Shown here piece by piece: positions 49,025 through 58,477 of a DNA stretch of 64,000 nt (positions are counted from its first letter, which is position 1; the number at the start of each line of letters is the position of its first letter). The DNA comes from an uncultured Alphaproteobacteria bacterium (lineage in GTDB: Bacteria > Pseudomonadota > Alphaproteobacteria > HIMB59 > GCA-002718135). The DNA lies in contig CACNHX010000004.1 in NCBI GenBank assembly GCA_902620425.1, forward strand, positions 1 to 64,000, read 5' to 3'. The position numbers and the translations under genes were made by a program. The notes under the pieces are model-generated. The model did no database searches. It was not told where the DNA came from and saw only the letters and a list, made by a program, of their open reading frames with translations.

Positions 49025-50146
49025 ATGAGTTTCAAATCTAATACAGGAACTATAATAGATAGGGCAATTAATGAACTCAGGACCGGAAGACCCTTAATAA
49101 TTCAGAATCACAAGGAATATTGGATGTTCTTTAATATAGAGCATTCCCAAAGTAAAATTTTTAATCAATTCAATAAGCACTTAATTGATGAAAAATATCT
49201 ACTTATTACTAAACAAAAAGCTCAATCAATTTTTAATAAGAATATTAATAGTAATATTTATTTTGAGATAAATCCCAAAACAGATGTAAATCAAATAATA
49301 AATTTATTTGTTAATCCTCTTAGCAATAATAAAGTAATTAAATTTACCAATATTAAAAAATTCAAATCTAAAAATTTTCATAATGTTTGTATTGATCTTT
49401 CCAAGAATGCTAAAATGATCCCATCGCTAGTTTTTAAAAAAATTAATAAAAAATATTACAAAAATATAAATGAATTTGGATTTAAGAATGGAATTTTAAT
49501 ATTCGATTACAAAGATTTATTGAAGCAAAATGAATTAATTTGTGAAAGTATTAAATTAGTTTCTAGTGCAAAAGTTCCACTACCTAAAAACGAAAACTCT
49601 AATTTTAAAATATTCAAATCATATATTGGATCCGATAAACATGTAGCGATAATTGTTAATCCAAAAAAAATAAATAAAAAATCTGTTAATTTAAGAATAC
49701 ATTCAGCTTGTTTTACAGGTGATATTTTTCATTCTTTAAAATGTGATTGTGGTGAACAATTAAATCAATCAATCAATTACATGGTTAGAAATAATGGTGG
49801 AATTATATTATATTTAGAACAAGAAGGTAGGGGAATAGGATTAGCTAATAAAATGAGAGCTTATTCACTACAAGCAAAGGGTATGGATACAATAGACGCC
49901 GATCATAATATTGGTTTTTTAGATGATGAAAGAGATTTTAATATTGCAGCTAGAATACTGAAATTATTAAAAATAAATAAAGTTAATCTTATTACAAATA
50001 ATAAAAATAAAATTAATTCTATTAAGAAAGCTGGAATTAAAGTCGAAAATCAAATAAATACAAAACCAACATTGAATAAATTTAATAAAAATTATTTTAA
50101 AACAAGAGTTAAAAAAGCTGGGTACGGTCTTAAACTAGTAGTATAA
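49025..50146 (+). CDS. ribA: GTP cyclohydrolase II with N-terminal extension
   Basis: RIHSACFTGDIFHSLKCDCGEQL (three Zn Cys), LYLEQEGRGIGLANKMRAYSLQ. Start moved from 48989 to ATG at 49025. Confidence 0.9.
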   Translation: MSFKSNTGTIIDRAINELRTGRPLIIQNHKEYWMFFNIEHSQSKIFNQFNKHLIDEKYLLITKQKAQSIFNKNINSNIYFEINPKTDVNQIINLFVNPLSNNKVIKFTNIKKFKSKNFHNVCIDLSKNAKMIPSLVFKKINKKYYKNINEFGFKNGILIFDYKDLLKQNELICESIKLVSSAKVPLPKNENSNFKIFKSYIGSDKHVAIIVNPKKINKKSVNLRIHSACFTGDIFHSLKCDCGEQLNQSINYMVRNNGGIILYLEQEGRGIGLANKMRAYSLQAKGMDTIDADHNIGFLDDERDFNIAARILKLLKINKVNLITNNKNKINSIKKAGIKVENQINTKPTLNKFNKNYFKTRVKKAGYGLKLVV

Positions 50147-50148
50147 TT

Positions 50149-50592
50149 ATGAAAAAAATTCCTAAGATAAAACTTCAATTAACAAACGATAATGAGTTTG
50201 ATTCATCTAAATTAAAGAATAAAACAGTTTTATTCTTTTATCCTAAGGCGTTAACTGGTGGATGCTCAGTAGAAGTTGCAGATTTTCAAAAATATTTAAC
50301 AAAATTTAATAAAATTGGCTTTGATGTAATAGGTGCTTCTAAAGATCCTGTTGATCGGAATAAAAAATTTTCAGATAAGTATAAATTGAAATACCCACTT
50401 GGTTCGGATGAGGGAAAAAATTGTGATAAACTTGGTATTTGGATAGAAAAATCTATGTATGGTAGGAAATATTTTGGGATAGATAGATCTACATTTGTAA
50501 TGGATAAAAATGGAAAAATTCTAAATTCTTGGAATAAAGTCAAAGTTAAAGGTCATGTTGAAGAAGTTTATAATTTTTGTAAGGATCAGTAA
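50149..50592 (+). CDS. peroxiredoxin (Bcp/PrxQ-like)
   Basis: 147 aa; FYPKALTGGCSVEVADFQ (PxxxTxxC), GKNCDKLGIWIEKSMYGRKYFGIDRSTFVMDKNGKI. Confidence 0.92.
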   Translation: MKKIPKIKLQLTNDNEFDSSKLKNKTVLFFYPKALTGGCSVEVADFQKYLTKFNKIGFDVIGASKDPVDRNKKFSDKYKLKYPLGSDEGKNCDKLGIWIEKSMYGRKYFGIDRSTFVMDKNGKILNSWNKVKVKGHVEEVYNFCKDQ

Positions 50593-50596
50593 ATTT

Positions 50597-51490
50597 TTAG
50601 TTAATTTTACCTATTTCTTTTTCTCTTTTGATTACAAATAAACCACTTAATGTAATAATTATTGCACCAATAATCATATTATAAGTTGGAGTTTCACCTA
50701 GTATTAAATAGCCAAAAATCATACCAAATATAATTACACTGTATCTTGCAGAGGCGGTTAATGAGAGTGGTGCATAAAAAACTGTTAATACTGAAAATAA
50801 ATATCCGAATAAAACAAATATACTAGAAGCAAGGATATAATTTACATCTTCACCGCTTACTTGATAGCCAAAAATAATTGAACCCAATCCTGCAAACCCA
50901 GTAATTAACAATGCTGTCACAAATGTAATTTCAACACTATTTGATTTAGTCGCTAAACTTTTTGTAGCAATATCTCTAATAGTTAAAAAAATAGCAGCTA
51001 AAATTGGTAACACTAAAAGATAATTAAATTGAAAATTTTGAGGATTTACAACTACTAACACACCTAAGAAACCAACAATAACTGCACACCATCTTCTTAT
51101 TCCAACCTTCTCCCCCAAAAAAAGAAAAGCAAATATTGTTACAAAGAAAGGATTAGTCATTAAAAGTGTATAAACCTCTGATATTGGTAGCAATATTAAT
51201 CCAACCAAAAAAAATAATGCCGTTAAAACTTCATACAAACCTCTTATATGAAAACTTTTGATTGATAGTATTTTAATTAAATTTTTTTTTTCGAAAAACA
51301 CTAAATATAAACCTAATAAACTTGATGTAACTAAACCTCTTATAAAAATTACAGAATATAATGAATTGTCGTCACCTATATTTTTTACAACAAGTTTGAC
51401 ATAACTATCATTTATAGAGAATGATAATTGGCCAGCCATCATAAAAAGTACACCTATCGTCCCAACTGAAAATAAAATCTTGCTTTTCAT
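50597..51490 (-). CDS. EamA/DMT-family transporter
   Basis: 297 aa, about 10 TM; duplicated EamA pattern (FLFLGEKVGIRRWCAVIVGFLGVLVVVNP). Confidence 0.87.
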   Translation of the reverse strand: MKSKILFSVGTIGVLFMMAGQLSFSINDSYVKLVVKNIGDDNSLYSVIFIRGLVTSSLLGLYLVFFEKKNLIKILSIKSFHIRGLYEVLTALFFLVGLILLPISEVYTLLMTNPFFVTIFAFLFLGEKVGIRRWCAVIVGFLGVLVVVNPQNFQFNYLLVLPILAAIFLTIRDIATKSLATKSNSVEITFVTALLITGFAGLGSIIFGYQVSGEDVNYILASSIFVLFGYLFSVLTVFYAPLSLTASARYSVIIFGMIFGYLILGETPTYNMIIGAIIITLSGLFVIKREKEIGKIN

Positions 51491-51514
51491 AATAAAAAAA
51501 AATAATTAACTGAT

Positions 51515-52849
51515 ATGTTACAAAGAAATACTTCCAGCCATTTATATGGATTTACTGACTTGAAGTCATTAAATGAAAGAGGCCCTTTAGTTATTTCTTA
51601 TGGAAAAGGAATATATGTATACGATACTAAAGGTAATAAATATCTAGATGGGAATTCTGGTCTATGGAATCAGTGTGCAGGTTTTGATCATCCTGGATTA
51701 ATTGAAGTTGCAAAAAAACAGTATGAAAAATTTGCTGGTTATCATTCTTTATTTGGAAGATTGTCTGAAGAAACTTTGCAGCTATCTGAAAAAATTATTG
51801 AAGTATCACCTTTTGATCAAGGTCGTGTATTCTTTTGTAACTCAGGATCTGAAGCAAACGACACCATGGTCAAAATGTTATGGATGTTAAACGCAAGAAT
51901 TGGAAAGCCAAAAAGACGAAAAATTATAACAAGAATTAATGGATATCATGGCGTTACTTTAGGAGCTTCTTCAATGACAGCTAAACCATATAATAAAGAG
52001 TTTGGTTTACCATCTGAAGAATTTATTCATATTGAATGTCCTCATTATTGGAAATATGGATTAGAGAATGAAACGGAAGAAGAATTTTCCCTTAGGATGG
52101 TCAAAAATTTAGAAGAAAAAATCATCAAAGAGGATCCAGAAACTATTGCAGGTTTTGTTGCAGAACCTGTTCAAGGTGCAGGAGGTTGTATACCGCCTTC
52201 AAAATCGTATTTTGATTTAGTTCAGCCAATATTAAAAAAATATAATATTCCTTTTATTGCAGACGAAGTAATTTGTGGATTTGGAAGAACTGGAAATTTA
52301 TGGGGTTGTGAAACCTACAATATAAAACCGGATATAATTATCTCATCTAAATGTTTAACAGCTGGGTATTTTCCTATGGGCGCAGTTATAGTTAATAAAG
52401 AATTTTCAGATAAATTTGTTGAAGTATCAGAAGAAGCGGAAGAATTTCCACATGGTTTTACAGCTGGCGGTCATCCTGTTGGATGTGCGATTGCTTTGAA
52501 AGCAATAGATGTAATTATGAATGAGGGTTTATTAGACAATGTAAAGTTGATGGAACCTTATTTTTTTGAAAGATTAAATGAATTTAATGATTATGAACAC
52601 ATTGGAGAAACTAGAGGTATAGGTCTTATGGCTGCATTAGAGATGGTAAAAAATAAAGATACAAAAGAACCATTCGAAGGTTATCTTAACATGGGAGATA
52701 AAGTTGCAAATTTATCAATTGATAATGGATTAATTTGCAGACCTTTAGGTCCTGCTATTGTTTTGTGTCCTCAATTTATAATTACAAAAAATCAAATTGA
52801 TGAAATCTTTGATTCTCTTCATAAAACTATAAAGCAAGTTTTTAATTAA
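51515..52849 (+). CDS. class III (omega-amino acid:pyruvate-type) aminotransferase
   Basis: 444 aa; FFCNSGSEANDTMVKMLW, IADEVICGFGRTGNLWG, IISSKCLTAGYFPMGAV. Confidence 0.92.
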   Translation: MLQRNTSSHLYGFTDLKSLNERGPLVISYGKGIYVYDTKGNKYLDGNSGLWNQCAGFDHPGLIEVAKKQYEKFAGYHSLFGRLSEETLQLSEKIIEVSPFDQGRVFFCNSGSEANDTMVKMLWMLNARIGKPKRRKIITRINGYHGVTLGASSMTAKPYNKEFGLPSEEFIHIECPHYWKYGLENETEEEFSLRMVKNLEEKIIKEDPETIAGFVAEPVQGAGGCIPPSKSYFDLVQPILKKYNIPFIADEVICGFGRTGNLWGCETYNIKPDIIISSKCLTAGYFPMGAVIVNKEFSDKFVEVSEEAEEFPHGFTAGGHPVGCAIALKAIDVIMNEGLLDNVKLMEPYFFERLNEFNDYEHIGETRGIGLMAALEMVKNKDTKEPFEGYLNMGDKVANLSIDNGLICRPLGPAIVLCPQFIITKNQIDEIFDSLHKTIKQVFN

Positions 52850-53175
52850 GTATCGTATTTAACTATAAAACCAGAATACTTAACATTACTTATAATGCTA
52901 CTAGGAATAACGCCTTCAACTAATGCAAGTGAGGGACCATCTTTCGCTTTCTCTGTAATAGATAGAATACTTTGCATATCTCCCTGAATAATAGCTTCTA
53001 CTTCATCTTTACTTTCTTTGTTTTGTACATATCCATTTAATCCTAAAGAAATTGCTAAATCACTAAACCAGTGCCTAAATCCAACACCTTGCACTTTTCC
53101 TTTTATTATTAGACGATAAGTTTTTATTTCATTTGTATTCATCTCTCTATCAATATAAGTACTTTTTATATTCAC
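52846..53175 (-). CDS. acylphosphatase
   Basis: RLIIKGKVQGVGFRHWFSDLAISLGLNGYVQN; start may be the downstream Met at 53142. Confidence 0.9.
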   Translation of the reverse strand: MNIKSTYIDREMNTNEIKTYRLIIKGKVQGVGFRHWFSDLAISLGLNGYVQNKESKDEVEAIIQGDMQSILSITEKAKDGPSLALVEGVIPSSIISNVKYSGFIVKYDT

Positions 53176-53196
53176 ACAATCCCTAAATAGTAATTA

Positions 53197-54072
53197 ATGT
53201 TTAATAAAAAAATTTTGTATTGTTCTTTGTCATTAATTTTGGGTGGAAGTTTATTTGTAATACATGATGCAATAATCAATCATTTAACAGAAATTGAGTT
53301 TAAGTTTTATCATCATGTATTTTTTGGAAGTCCTTGGTTAGTCTTAATATTTATATATTTATACTTTACTGGAAATATTAAAACTTATTTAGGGTCATCA
53401 AATTATTCAATTTTAATATTAAGAGGTTTTTTATTTTTACCTTTACCGTATATGCTTTTTATAAGTTTACAAAATATTACACTACCAGAATGGACGACTC
53501 TTAATATGATTTCACCTATTTTAGGATCAATTCTAGCAATATTATTTTTAGGAGAAAAAATAAATTATTTTACAACCACTGCTATTTTTTTAGGATTTAT
53601 TGGTGTTATATTTATTATACAACCAGGTTTTCAATATTTCAGTTTTTATTATTTACTTCCCATTTATGGTGCATTTACTCTAGCTTTGCAGAGTTTTTTA
53701 GCGAATAAATATTCAAATATTACAACAACTTTAGGTTTTTTTGTATATGGATTAGTACCTATAAATTTAGTTTCTGTTGTTTTATTTATATTTGACCCAT
53801 TAATTAATTATCAATTATTTTTTATTTCTCTATTTGCTGGTTTTATTGTTTTAATAGGAGTTTACCTTGTAACTTATGCGTTTCAAAACTCTAAAAATCA
53901 TTTTTCATCAATTTTTGCTCTATTTTATTTACAAATATTATGGTCATTATTAATTGGTATCATATTTTTTAGTGAATATCTTAATTTCGTTGCTTTAATT
54001 GGAGCGGTTTTAATTGTATCAAGTGGAATTCTATCCCTTCAAGCTCAAAAAAAACAACTTAAGGATTTATAA
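53197..54072 (+). CDS. EamA/DMT-family transporter (tandem copy 1)
   Basis: 291 aa, about 10 TM; LPEWTTLNMISPILGSILAILFLGEKIN. Confidence 0.87.
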   Translation: MFNKKILYCSLSLILGGSLFVIHDAIINHLTEIEFKFYHHVFFGSPWLVLIFIYLYFTGNIKTYLGSSNYSILILRGFLFLPLPYMLFISLQNITLPEWTTLNMISPILGSILAILFLGEKINYFTTTAIFLGFIGVIFIIQPGFQYFSFYYLLPIYGAFTLALQSFLANKYSNITTTLGFFVYGLVPINLVSVVLFIFDPLINYQLFFISLFAGFIVLIGVYLVTYAFQNSKNHFSSIFALFYLQILWSLLIGIIFFSEYLNFVALIGAVLIVSSGILSLQAQKKQLKDL

Positions 54073-54091
54073 TTATTGTTAAAATTAATTT

Positions 54092-54970
54092 ATGAAAAAA
54101 AGTATAATTTATTCTTCAATCCTTTTGTTTTTTGCTGGAATATTTTTTGTAACAAATGACGCTATAATAAATTATCTATCTCAAACAGATATAAAATTTT
54201 ATCATTTTATTTTTTATGGAATACCCATTTTTCTATGTTTCCCATTTTATTTTTTTATTAATGGAACTTTAAAAAAACATGTAAAATGCACTAATTATTT
54301 TCCACCTATTTTTAGAGGTCTTTTAAATATTCCTCTGCCATTTATAGCTTTTATAACACTTGAACAAATTAGACTTCCTGAATTCACAACTTTAAATATG
54401 ACTGCACCTTTAATGGGTACAATATTTGCAATATTTTTCTTAAATGAAAAATTAAATATTTTAACCTATGTTTCTCTTTTAATCGGTTTTTTAGGTGTTT
54501 TGTTTGTAATTCAACCAGGATTTGAAAGTTTTAATATTTATTATTTAATTGTCCTCATTGGAGTATTATTAATTACCGTTACAACTTTTATTGTAAATAA
54601 ATACAGTTATGTAACAACAAATATTGGTTATTTCTTGTATGGTGGTTTTTTTGTTCACTTTGTTTCAATACCCTTATTTTTAATGAATCCATTAAAAGTA
54701 TCTCTTTTTGATTTTTTCTTAATTTTAACTGCAGCATTATTTATTAATTCAGCTATGTTTTTTGCAACAACTGCATTTAAAATTGCTCAAAAACATTATG
54801 CTTCTGTATTCAGTTTGGTTTACCTCCAGGTATTGTGGTCATCATTAGTTGGAATATTTATATTTAATGAATATATGAATTTATATGCATATATTGGCGC
54901 ATTATTTATTGTTTTAAGTGGAATTGTTTCATTACCTTCACAAATTAAACAATTAAAGGAAGCACATTAA
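54092..54970 (+). CDS. EamA/DMT-family transporter (tandem copy 2)
   Basis: 292 aa; LPEFTTLNMTAPLMGTIFAIFFLNEKLN, paralogous to the preceding gene over its full length. Confidence 0.87.
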   Translation: MKKSIIYSSILLFFAGIFFVTNDAIINYLSQTDIKFYHFIFYGIPIFLCFPFYFFINGTLKKHVKCTNYFPPIFRGLLNIPLPFIAFITLEQIRLPEFTTLNMTAPLMGTIFAIFFLNEKLNILTYVSLLIGFLGVLFVIQPGFESFNIYYLIVLIGVLLITVTTFIVNKYSYVTTNIGYFLYGGFFVHFVSIPLFLMNPLKVSLFDFFLILTAALFINSAMFFATTAFKIAQKHYASVFSLVYLQVLWSSLVGIFIFNEYMNLYAYIGALFIVLSGIVSLPSQIKQLKEAH

Positions 54971-55692
54971 TGAATAAATTTTTTTTAATTTTATTTATTT
55001 GTATTTTTAGTTTCAAATCTTTTTCTAATGAAGTTGAAATACTAAGTGAGTCTATAGGTAATGGCTTAGAAGTTAAAAATCACTCTAAATTATCTGTTCA
55101 CTATATTGGCAAGCTAGAAGATAATACTGTTTTTGATAGTTCTTATGATAGAGGGCAATTTTTTAATTTTCAGATAGGTGTAAGGCAAGTTATCTTAGGT
55201 TGGGAAACTGGTTTACTTGGAATGAAAGAGGGTGGTAAAAGAACAATCTTTATTCCATATCAGTTAGCTTATGGTGAAACTGGTGCAGGCAGTTTGATTC
55301 CACCAAAATCAAATCTTATTTTTGATATTGAAGTAATAAAAGTAATTCCACCTGGGTATAAAGAAATAGATGGCTATCAGTTAAAATTAGCAATGACTGA
55401 TGACTTTAAAATTATAGATATTAGGAATGATGATCAAATAACTGATACCAATAAAATACCTGGTGCTATTCAAATTACAGCATTTGATAAAAATGGAAAT
55501 TTTTTCCCTGATTTTTTTGAAAAGTATAAAGAAAATGTACAAATAGGAGATAAAGTTATTTTTATAAGCCAAAATGGAGACGTATCTTCAATATTAGCTA
55601 ATGGGTTTGTTGAAAAACTAAATCAAACAAATATTTATCATTTAAAGGACGGTGTATTAGGTTTAGAAAAAATAAATTTTGATTTTGAGTAA
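54970..55692 (+). CDS. exported FKBP-type peptidyl-prolyl isomerase fused to a degenerate rhodanese-like domain
   Basis: 240 aa; signal peptide, FKBP core (LSVHYIGKLEDNTVFDSSYDRGQFFNFQIGVRQVILGWETGLLGMKEGGKRTIFIP), C-terminal FKIIDIRND...IPGAIQI...VIFISQNGDVSS. Confidence 0.85.
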   Translation: MNKFFLILFICIFSFKSFSNEVEILSESIGNGLEVKNHSKLSVHYIGKLEDNTVFDSSYDRGQFFNFQIGVRQVILGWETGLLGMKEGGKRTIFIPYQLAYGETGAGSLIPPKSNLIFDIEVIKVIPPGYKEIDGYQLKLAMTDDFKIIDIRNDDQITDTNKIPGAIQITAFDKNGNFFPDFFEKYKENVQIGDKVIFISQNGDVSSILANGFVEKLNQTNIYHLKDGVLGLEKINFDFE

Positions 55693-55693
55693 A

Positions 55694-56497
55694 TTAAAAA
55701 TCTATTTTTTTATTATTTTCAGCTGCATAATTAATAATAAATTGCCATGCTGATCTACCAGTTCTATTACCTCTTTGTAAACTCCATTTAATTGCTTCTT
55801 TTTCAGTCTTTTCATCAAAAGGAAGATTAAACTTTTCACAATACTTTGAAATTATTTTAACAAATTCATTTTGAGAAATATTATGAAAGCCAATCCATAG
55901 ACCAAAACGATCACTTAAACTTATTTTTTCTTCAACACTTTCATCTGTATGAATAGCAGAGGACCTTTCATTTTCTATCATATCCCTTGGCATTAAATGT
56001 CTTCTATTAGATGTTACATAAAGAACAATATTTTTAGGCTGATTTTGTATACTTCCATCTAAAGTAGATTTAATTATTTTGTAATCGCTATCTATTTTTT
56101 CAAATGATAAATCATCAATAAAAATTATAAAATTATAATTATTTAAATTTGCATATTTTTCATAAATAATTTCAATATCAAAAATATTATTTTTATTTAA
56201 TTGTATTAATTTTAAATTATTATTTTTTTTGTTTATTTCATTAAAAACAGATTTAATTAGTGAGCTTTTACCGTTACCTCTTGATCCCCATAACAAGGCG
56301 TTATTTGTAAAATTTCCTTCAGCAAAATTTTTCGTATTATCATAAATTGTTTTCTTTTGTCTTTCTATTCCAATTAAAAGATCAAGATCTAAACAACTAA
56401 AATAAGAGATTATTTTAAGGTTTTTTATTTTGCTATCCCAAATAAATGCATTTCCTCTTGAGAGTGTAAAATTTGATAAAAAATCGCTTAAAAACAT
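55694..56497 (-). CDS. DUF815 family AAA+ ATPase
   Basis: 267 aa; LLWGSRGNGKSSLIKSV Walker A, FIIFIDDLSFE Walker B, NRRHLMPRDM. Confidence 0.9.
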   Translation of the reverse strand: MFLSDFLSNFTLSRGNAFIWDSKIKNLKIISYFSCLDLDLLIGIERQKKTIYDNTKNFAEGNFTNNALLWGSRGNGKSSLIKSVFNEINKKNNNLKLIQLNKNNIFDIEIIYEKYANLNNYNFIIFIDDLSFEKIDSDYKIIKSTLDGSIQNQPKNIVLYVTSNRRHLMPRDMIENERSSAIHTDESVEEKISLSDRFGLWIGFHNISQNEFVKIISKYCEKFNLPFDEKTEKEAIKWSLQRGNRTGRSAWQFIINYAAENNKKIDF

Positions 56498-56572
56498 TAT
56501 AAATACTTTATTTGATTTTTCTTATTACACAGTATAATAAATCTCTCAAATTAAATCATCATAGGTACAATT

Positions 56573-56914
56573 ATGGAAGCATTTGGAACATTTTTACCAC
56601 TTATATTAATATTTGTAGTTTTTTATTTTTTATTAATTAGGCCACAACAAAGAAAAGTTAAACAGCACAAAGAAATGCTATCCAATTTAAAAAGAGGTGA
56701 TAAAATAGTAACTTCAGGTGGAATTATCGGAACTATAAATAAGGTAGCTGACAATAGGGAATTAACCTTAGAAGTTGCTGAAAATGTTGAAATAAAAATT
56801 GCATCCGGAATGGTTGCAGATTTATATGCAATGCCAGAAGTTCAAAAAAAAGAACCACCAAAAGAAGAGAATAAAAGTAAATCTGGCTTTTCTTTATTTT
56901 CTAGAAAAAAATAA
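56573..56914 (+). CDS. yajC: preprotein translocase subunit YajC
   Basis: 113 aa; FYFLLIRPQQRKVKQHKEMLSNLKRGDKIVTSGGIIGTI. Confidence 0.96.
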   Translation: MEAFGTFLPLILIFVVFYFLLIRPQQRKVKQHKEMLSNLKRGDKIVTSGGIIGTINKVADNRELTLEVAENVEIKIASGMVADLYAMPEVQKKEPPKEENKSKSGFSLFSRKK

Positions 56915-56926
56915 ATTTTTTTATTA

Positions 56927-58477
56927 ATGAAAAATTATCCAATCTGGAAATCATTTACAGTAGTATCATTAGTTTTATTAGGAATAATTTTTGCAGTACC
57001 TTCAATTATTTATGATGAAAATTCAGAAAACTGGTTTTTAAAAAATAAGATTAATTTAGGTTTAGACTTACAAGGTGGATCATATTTATTATTAGAAGTT
57101 CAACTAGACGTTTTATATAAAGAAGAATTAGATAATTTTGTCGATAGTGTTCGTTTAATTTCTAGAGATCAAGCTGTAAAAATTGAAAAAATTGATATTC
57201 AAGAAAATGAGGTTGTTGTTTTTTTTGGTAATAAAGAGAAGATAAAAGATATTAGAGATAGTTTTTTTCAAATGTACAGAGGAGTTACTTTACAAATTAA
57301 TAACAATAAACTCAGTATAAAGTTAAATGATGAATATAGAAAAATTATTCAAGATTCAGCAATTAAACAATCACTTGAAATTGTTAGAAAAAGAATTGAT
57401 GAATCTGGAACTAAAGAACCTTTAATCCAAAGATCAGGTAAAAAGAGAATACTTTTACAATTACCAGGAGTAAAAGACCCTGAAAGAATAAAAGATTTAT
57501 TAGGTAAAACAGCCAAACTAACTTTTCACATTGTTGATAATGATAATACATCTGCTCTTCAAAACAATTTAGCTCCTTTTGGAAAAATTATTGTTCCTGA
57601 CATGTATGATGAAAATACAAAATATTTATTAGATAAAAGAGCAGTTGTAGGTGGAGAAAATTTAGTTGATGCCAAAGGTTCTTTTGATCAAACAGAAGGT
57701 CATGCAGTCTCATTCCGTTTTGATACAGAAGGTGCGCAAAAATTTGGTAAAGTTACAACAAACAATATTGGTAAAAATCTGGCTGTTGTATTAGATGGAG
57801 TTGTCATTACAGCTCCAAGAATTAGCAGTGCTATTACAGGAGGCTCAGGTATCATAACTGGAAATTTTAATGCTCAGGAAGCATCTGATTTAGCTGTTTT
57901 ATTAAGAGCTGGTGCTTTGCCAGCGCCTTTAGAAATTGTAGAAGAAAGATCAGTAGGTGCTGGTTTAGGAGCAGACTCTATAGCTGCTGGTCAAATAGCT
58001 GCTATTATTGGCATGGTTTTAGTGTGCATATTTATGATACTCATATATGGAACTTTTGGTGCTCTAGCTAATGTTTCATTAATTGTAAATTTATTTATAA
58101 TTATTTCTTTATTAGGAACAATTGGTGCAACATTAACACTGCCTGGTATAGCAGGAATTGTATTAACTATTGGTATGGCGGTAGATGCAAATGTTCTAAT
58201 ATTTGAAAGAATTAAAGAAGAGAGTTTAAAACAAAAAAAAGTTTTTCAGATTGTAAAAAATGGTTTCGATAGAGCTATGTCAACTATACTTGATGCCAAT
58301 ATTACTACTCTAATTGCTGCTGTTTTACTTTTTGCATTTGGATCTGGTCCAATAAGAGGATTTTCAATTACATTATCTTTGGGTGTAGTAGCCTCAATGT
58401 TCACAGCTTTAATGCTTACGAACTTTTTGGTATATATGTACTTATCATTTGCAAATAAAAAAGAATTAAAATTATAA
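56927..58477 (+). CDS. secD: protein translocase subunit SecD
   Basis: 516 aa; INLGLDLQGGSYLLLEV, GMAVDANVLIFERIKEE. Confidence 0.97.
   Translation: MKNYPIWKSFTVVSLVLLGIIFAVPSIIYDENSENWFLKNKINLGLDLQGGSYLLLEVQLDVLYKEELDNFVDSVRLISRDQAVKIEKIDIQENEVVVFFGNKEKIKDIRDSFFQMYRGVTLQINNNKLSIKLNDEYRKIIQDSAIKQSLEIVRKRIDESGTKEPLIQRSGKKRILLQLPGVKDPERIKDLLGKTAKLTFHIVDNDNTSALQNNLAPFGKIIVPDMYDENTKYLLDKRAVVGGENLVDAKGSFDQTEGHAVSFRFDTEGAQKFGKVTTNNIGKNLAVVLDGVVITAPRISSAITGGSGIITGNFNAQEASDLAVLLRAGALPAPLEIVEERSVGAGLGADSIAAGQIAAIIGMVLVCIFMILIYGTFGALANVSLIVNLFIIISLLGTIGATLTLPGIAGIVLTIGMAVDANVLIFERIKEESLKQKKVFQIVKNGFDRAMSTILDANITTLIAAVLLFAFGSGPIRGFSITLSLGVVASMFTALMLTNFLVYMYLSFANKKELKL

Noticed and set aside
44995-50146. 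Reading the PTPS/RibA/RibD genes as a queuosine or standard riboflavin operon
   Set aside because: No queC/queE/queF, ribE or ribH nearby; PTPS active site is altered; glycosyltransferase, methyltransferase and creatininase-family genes are interleaved.
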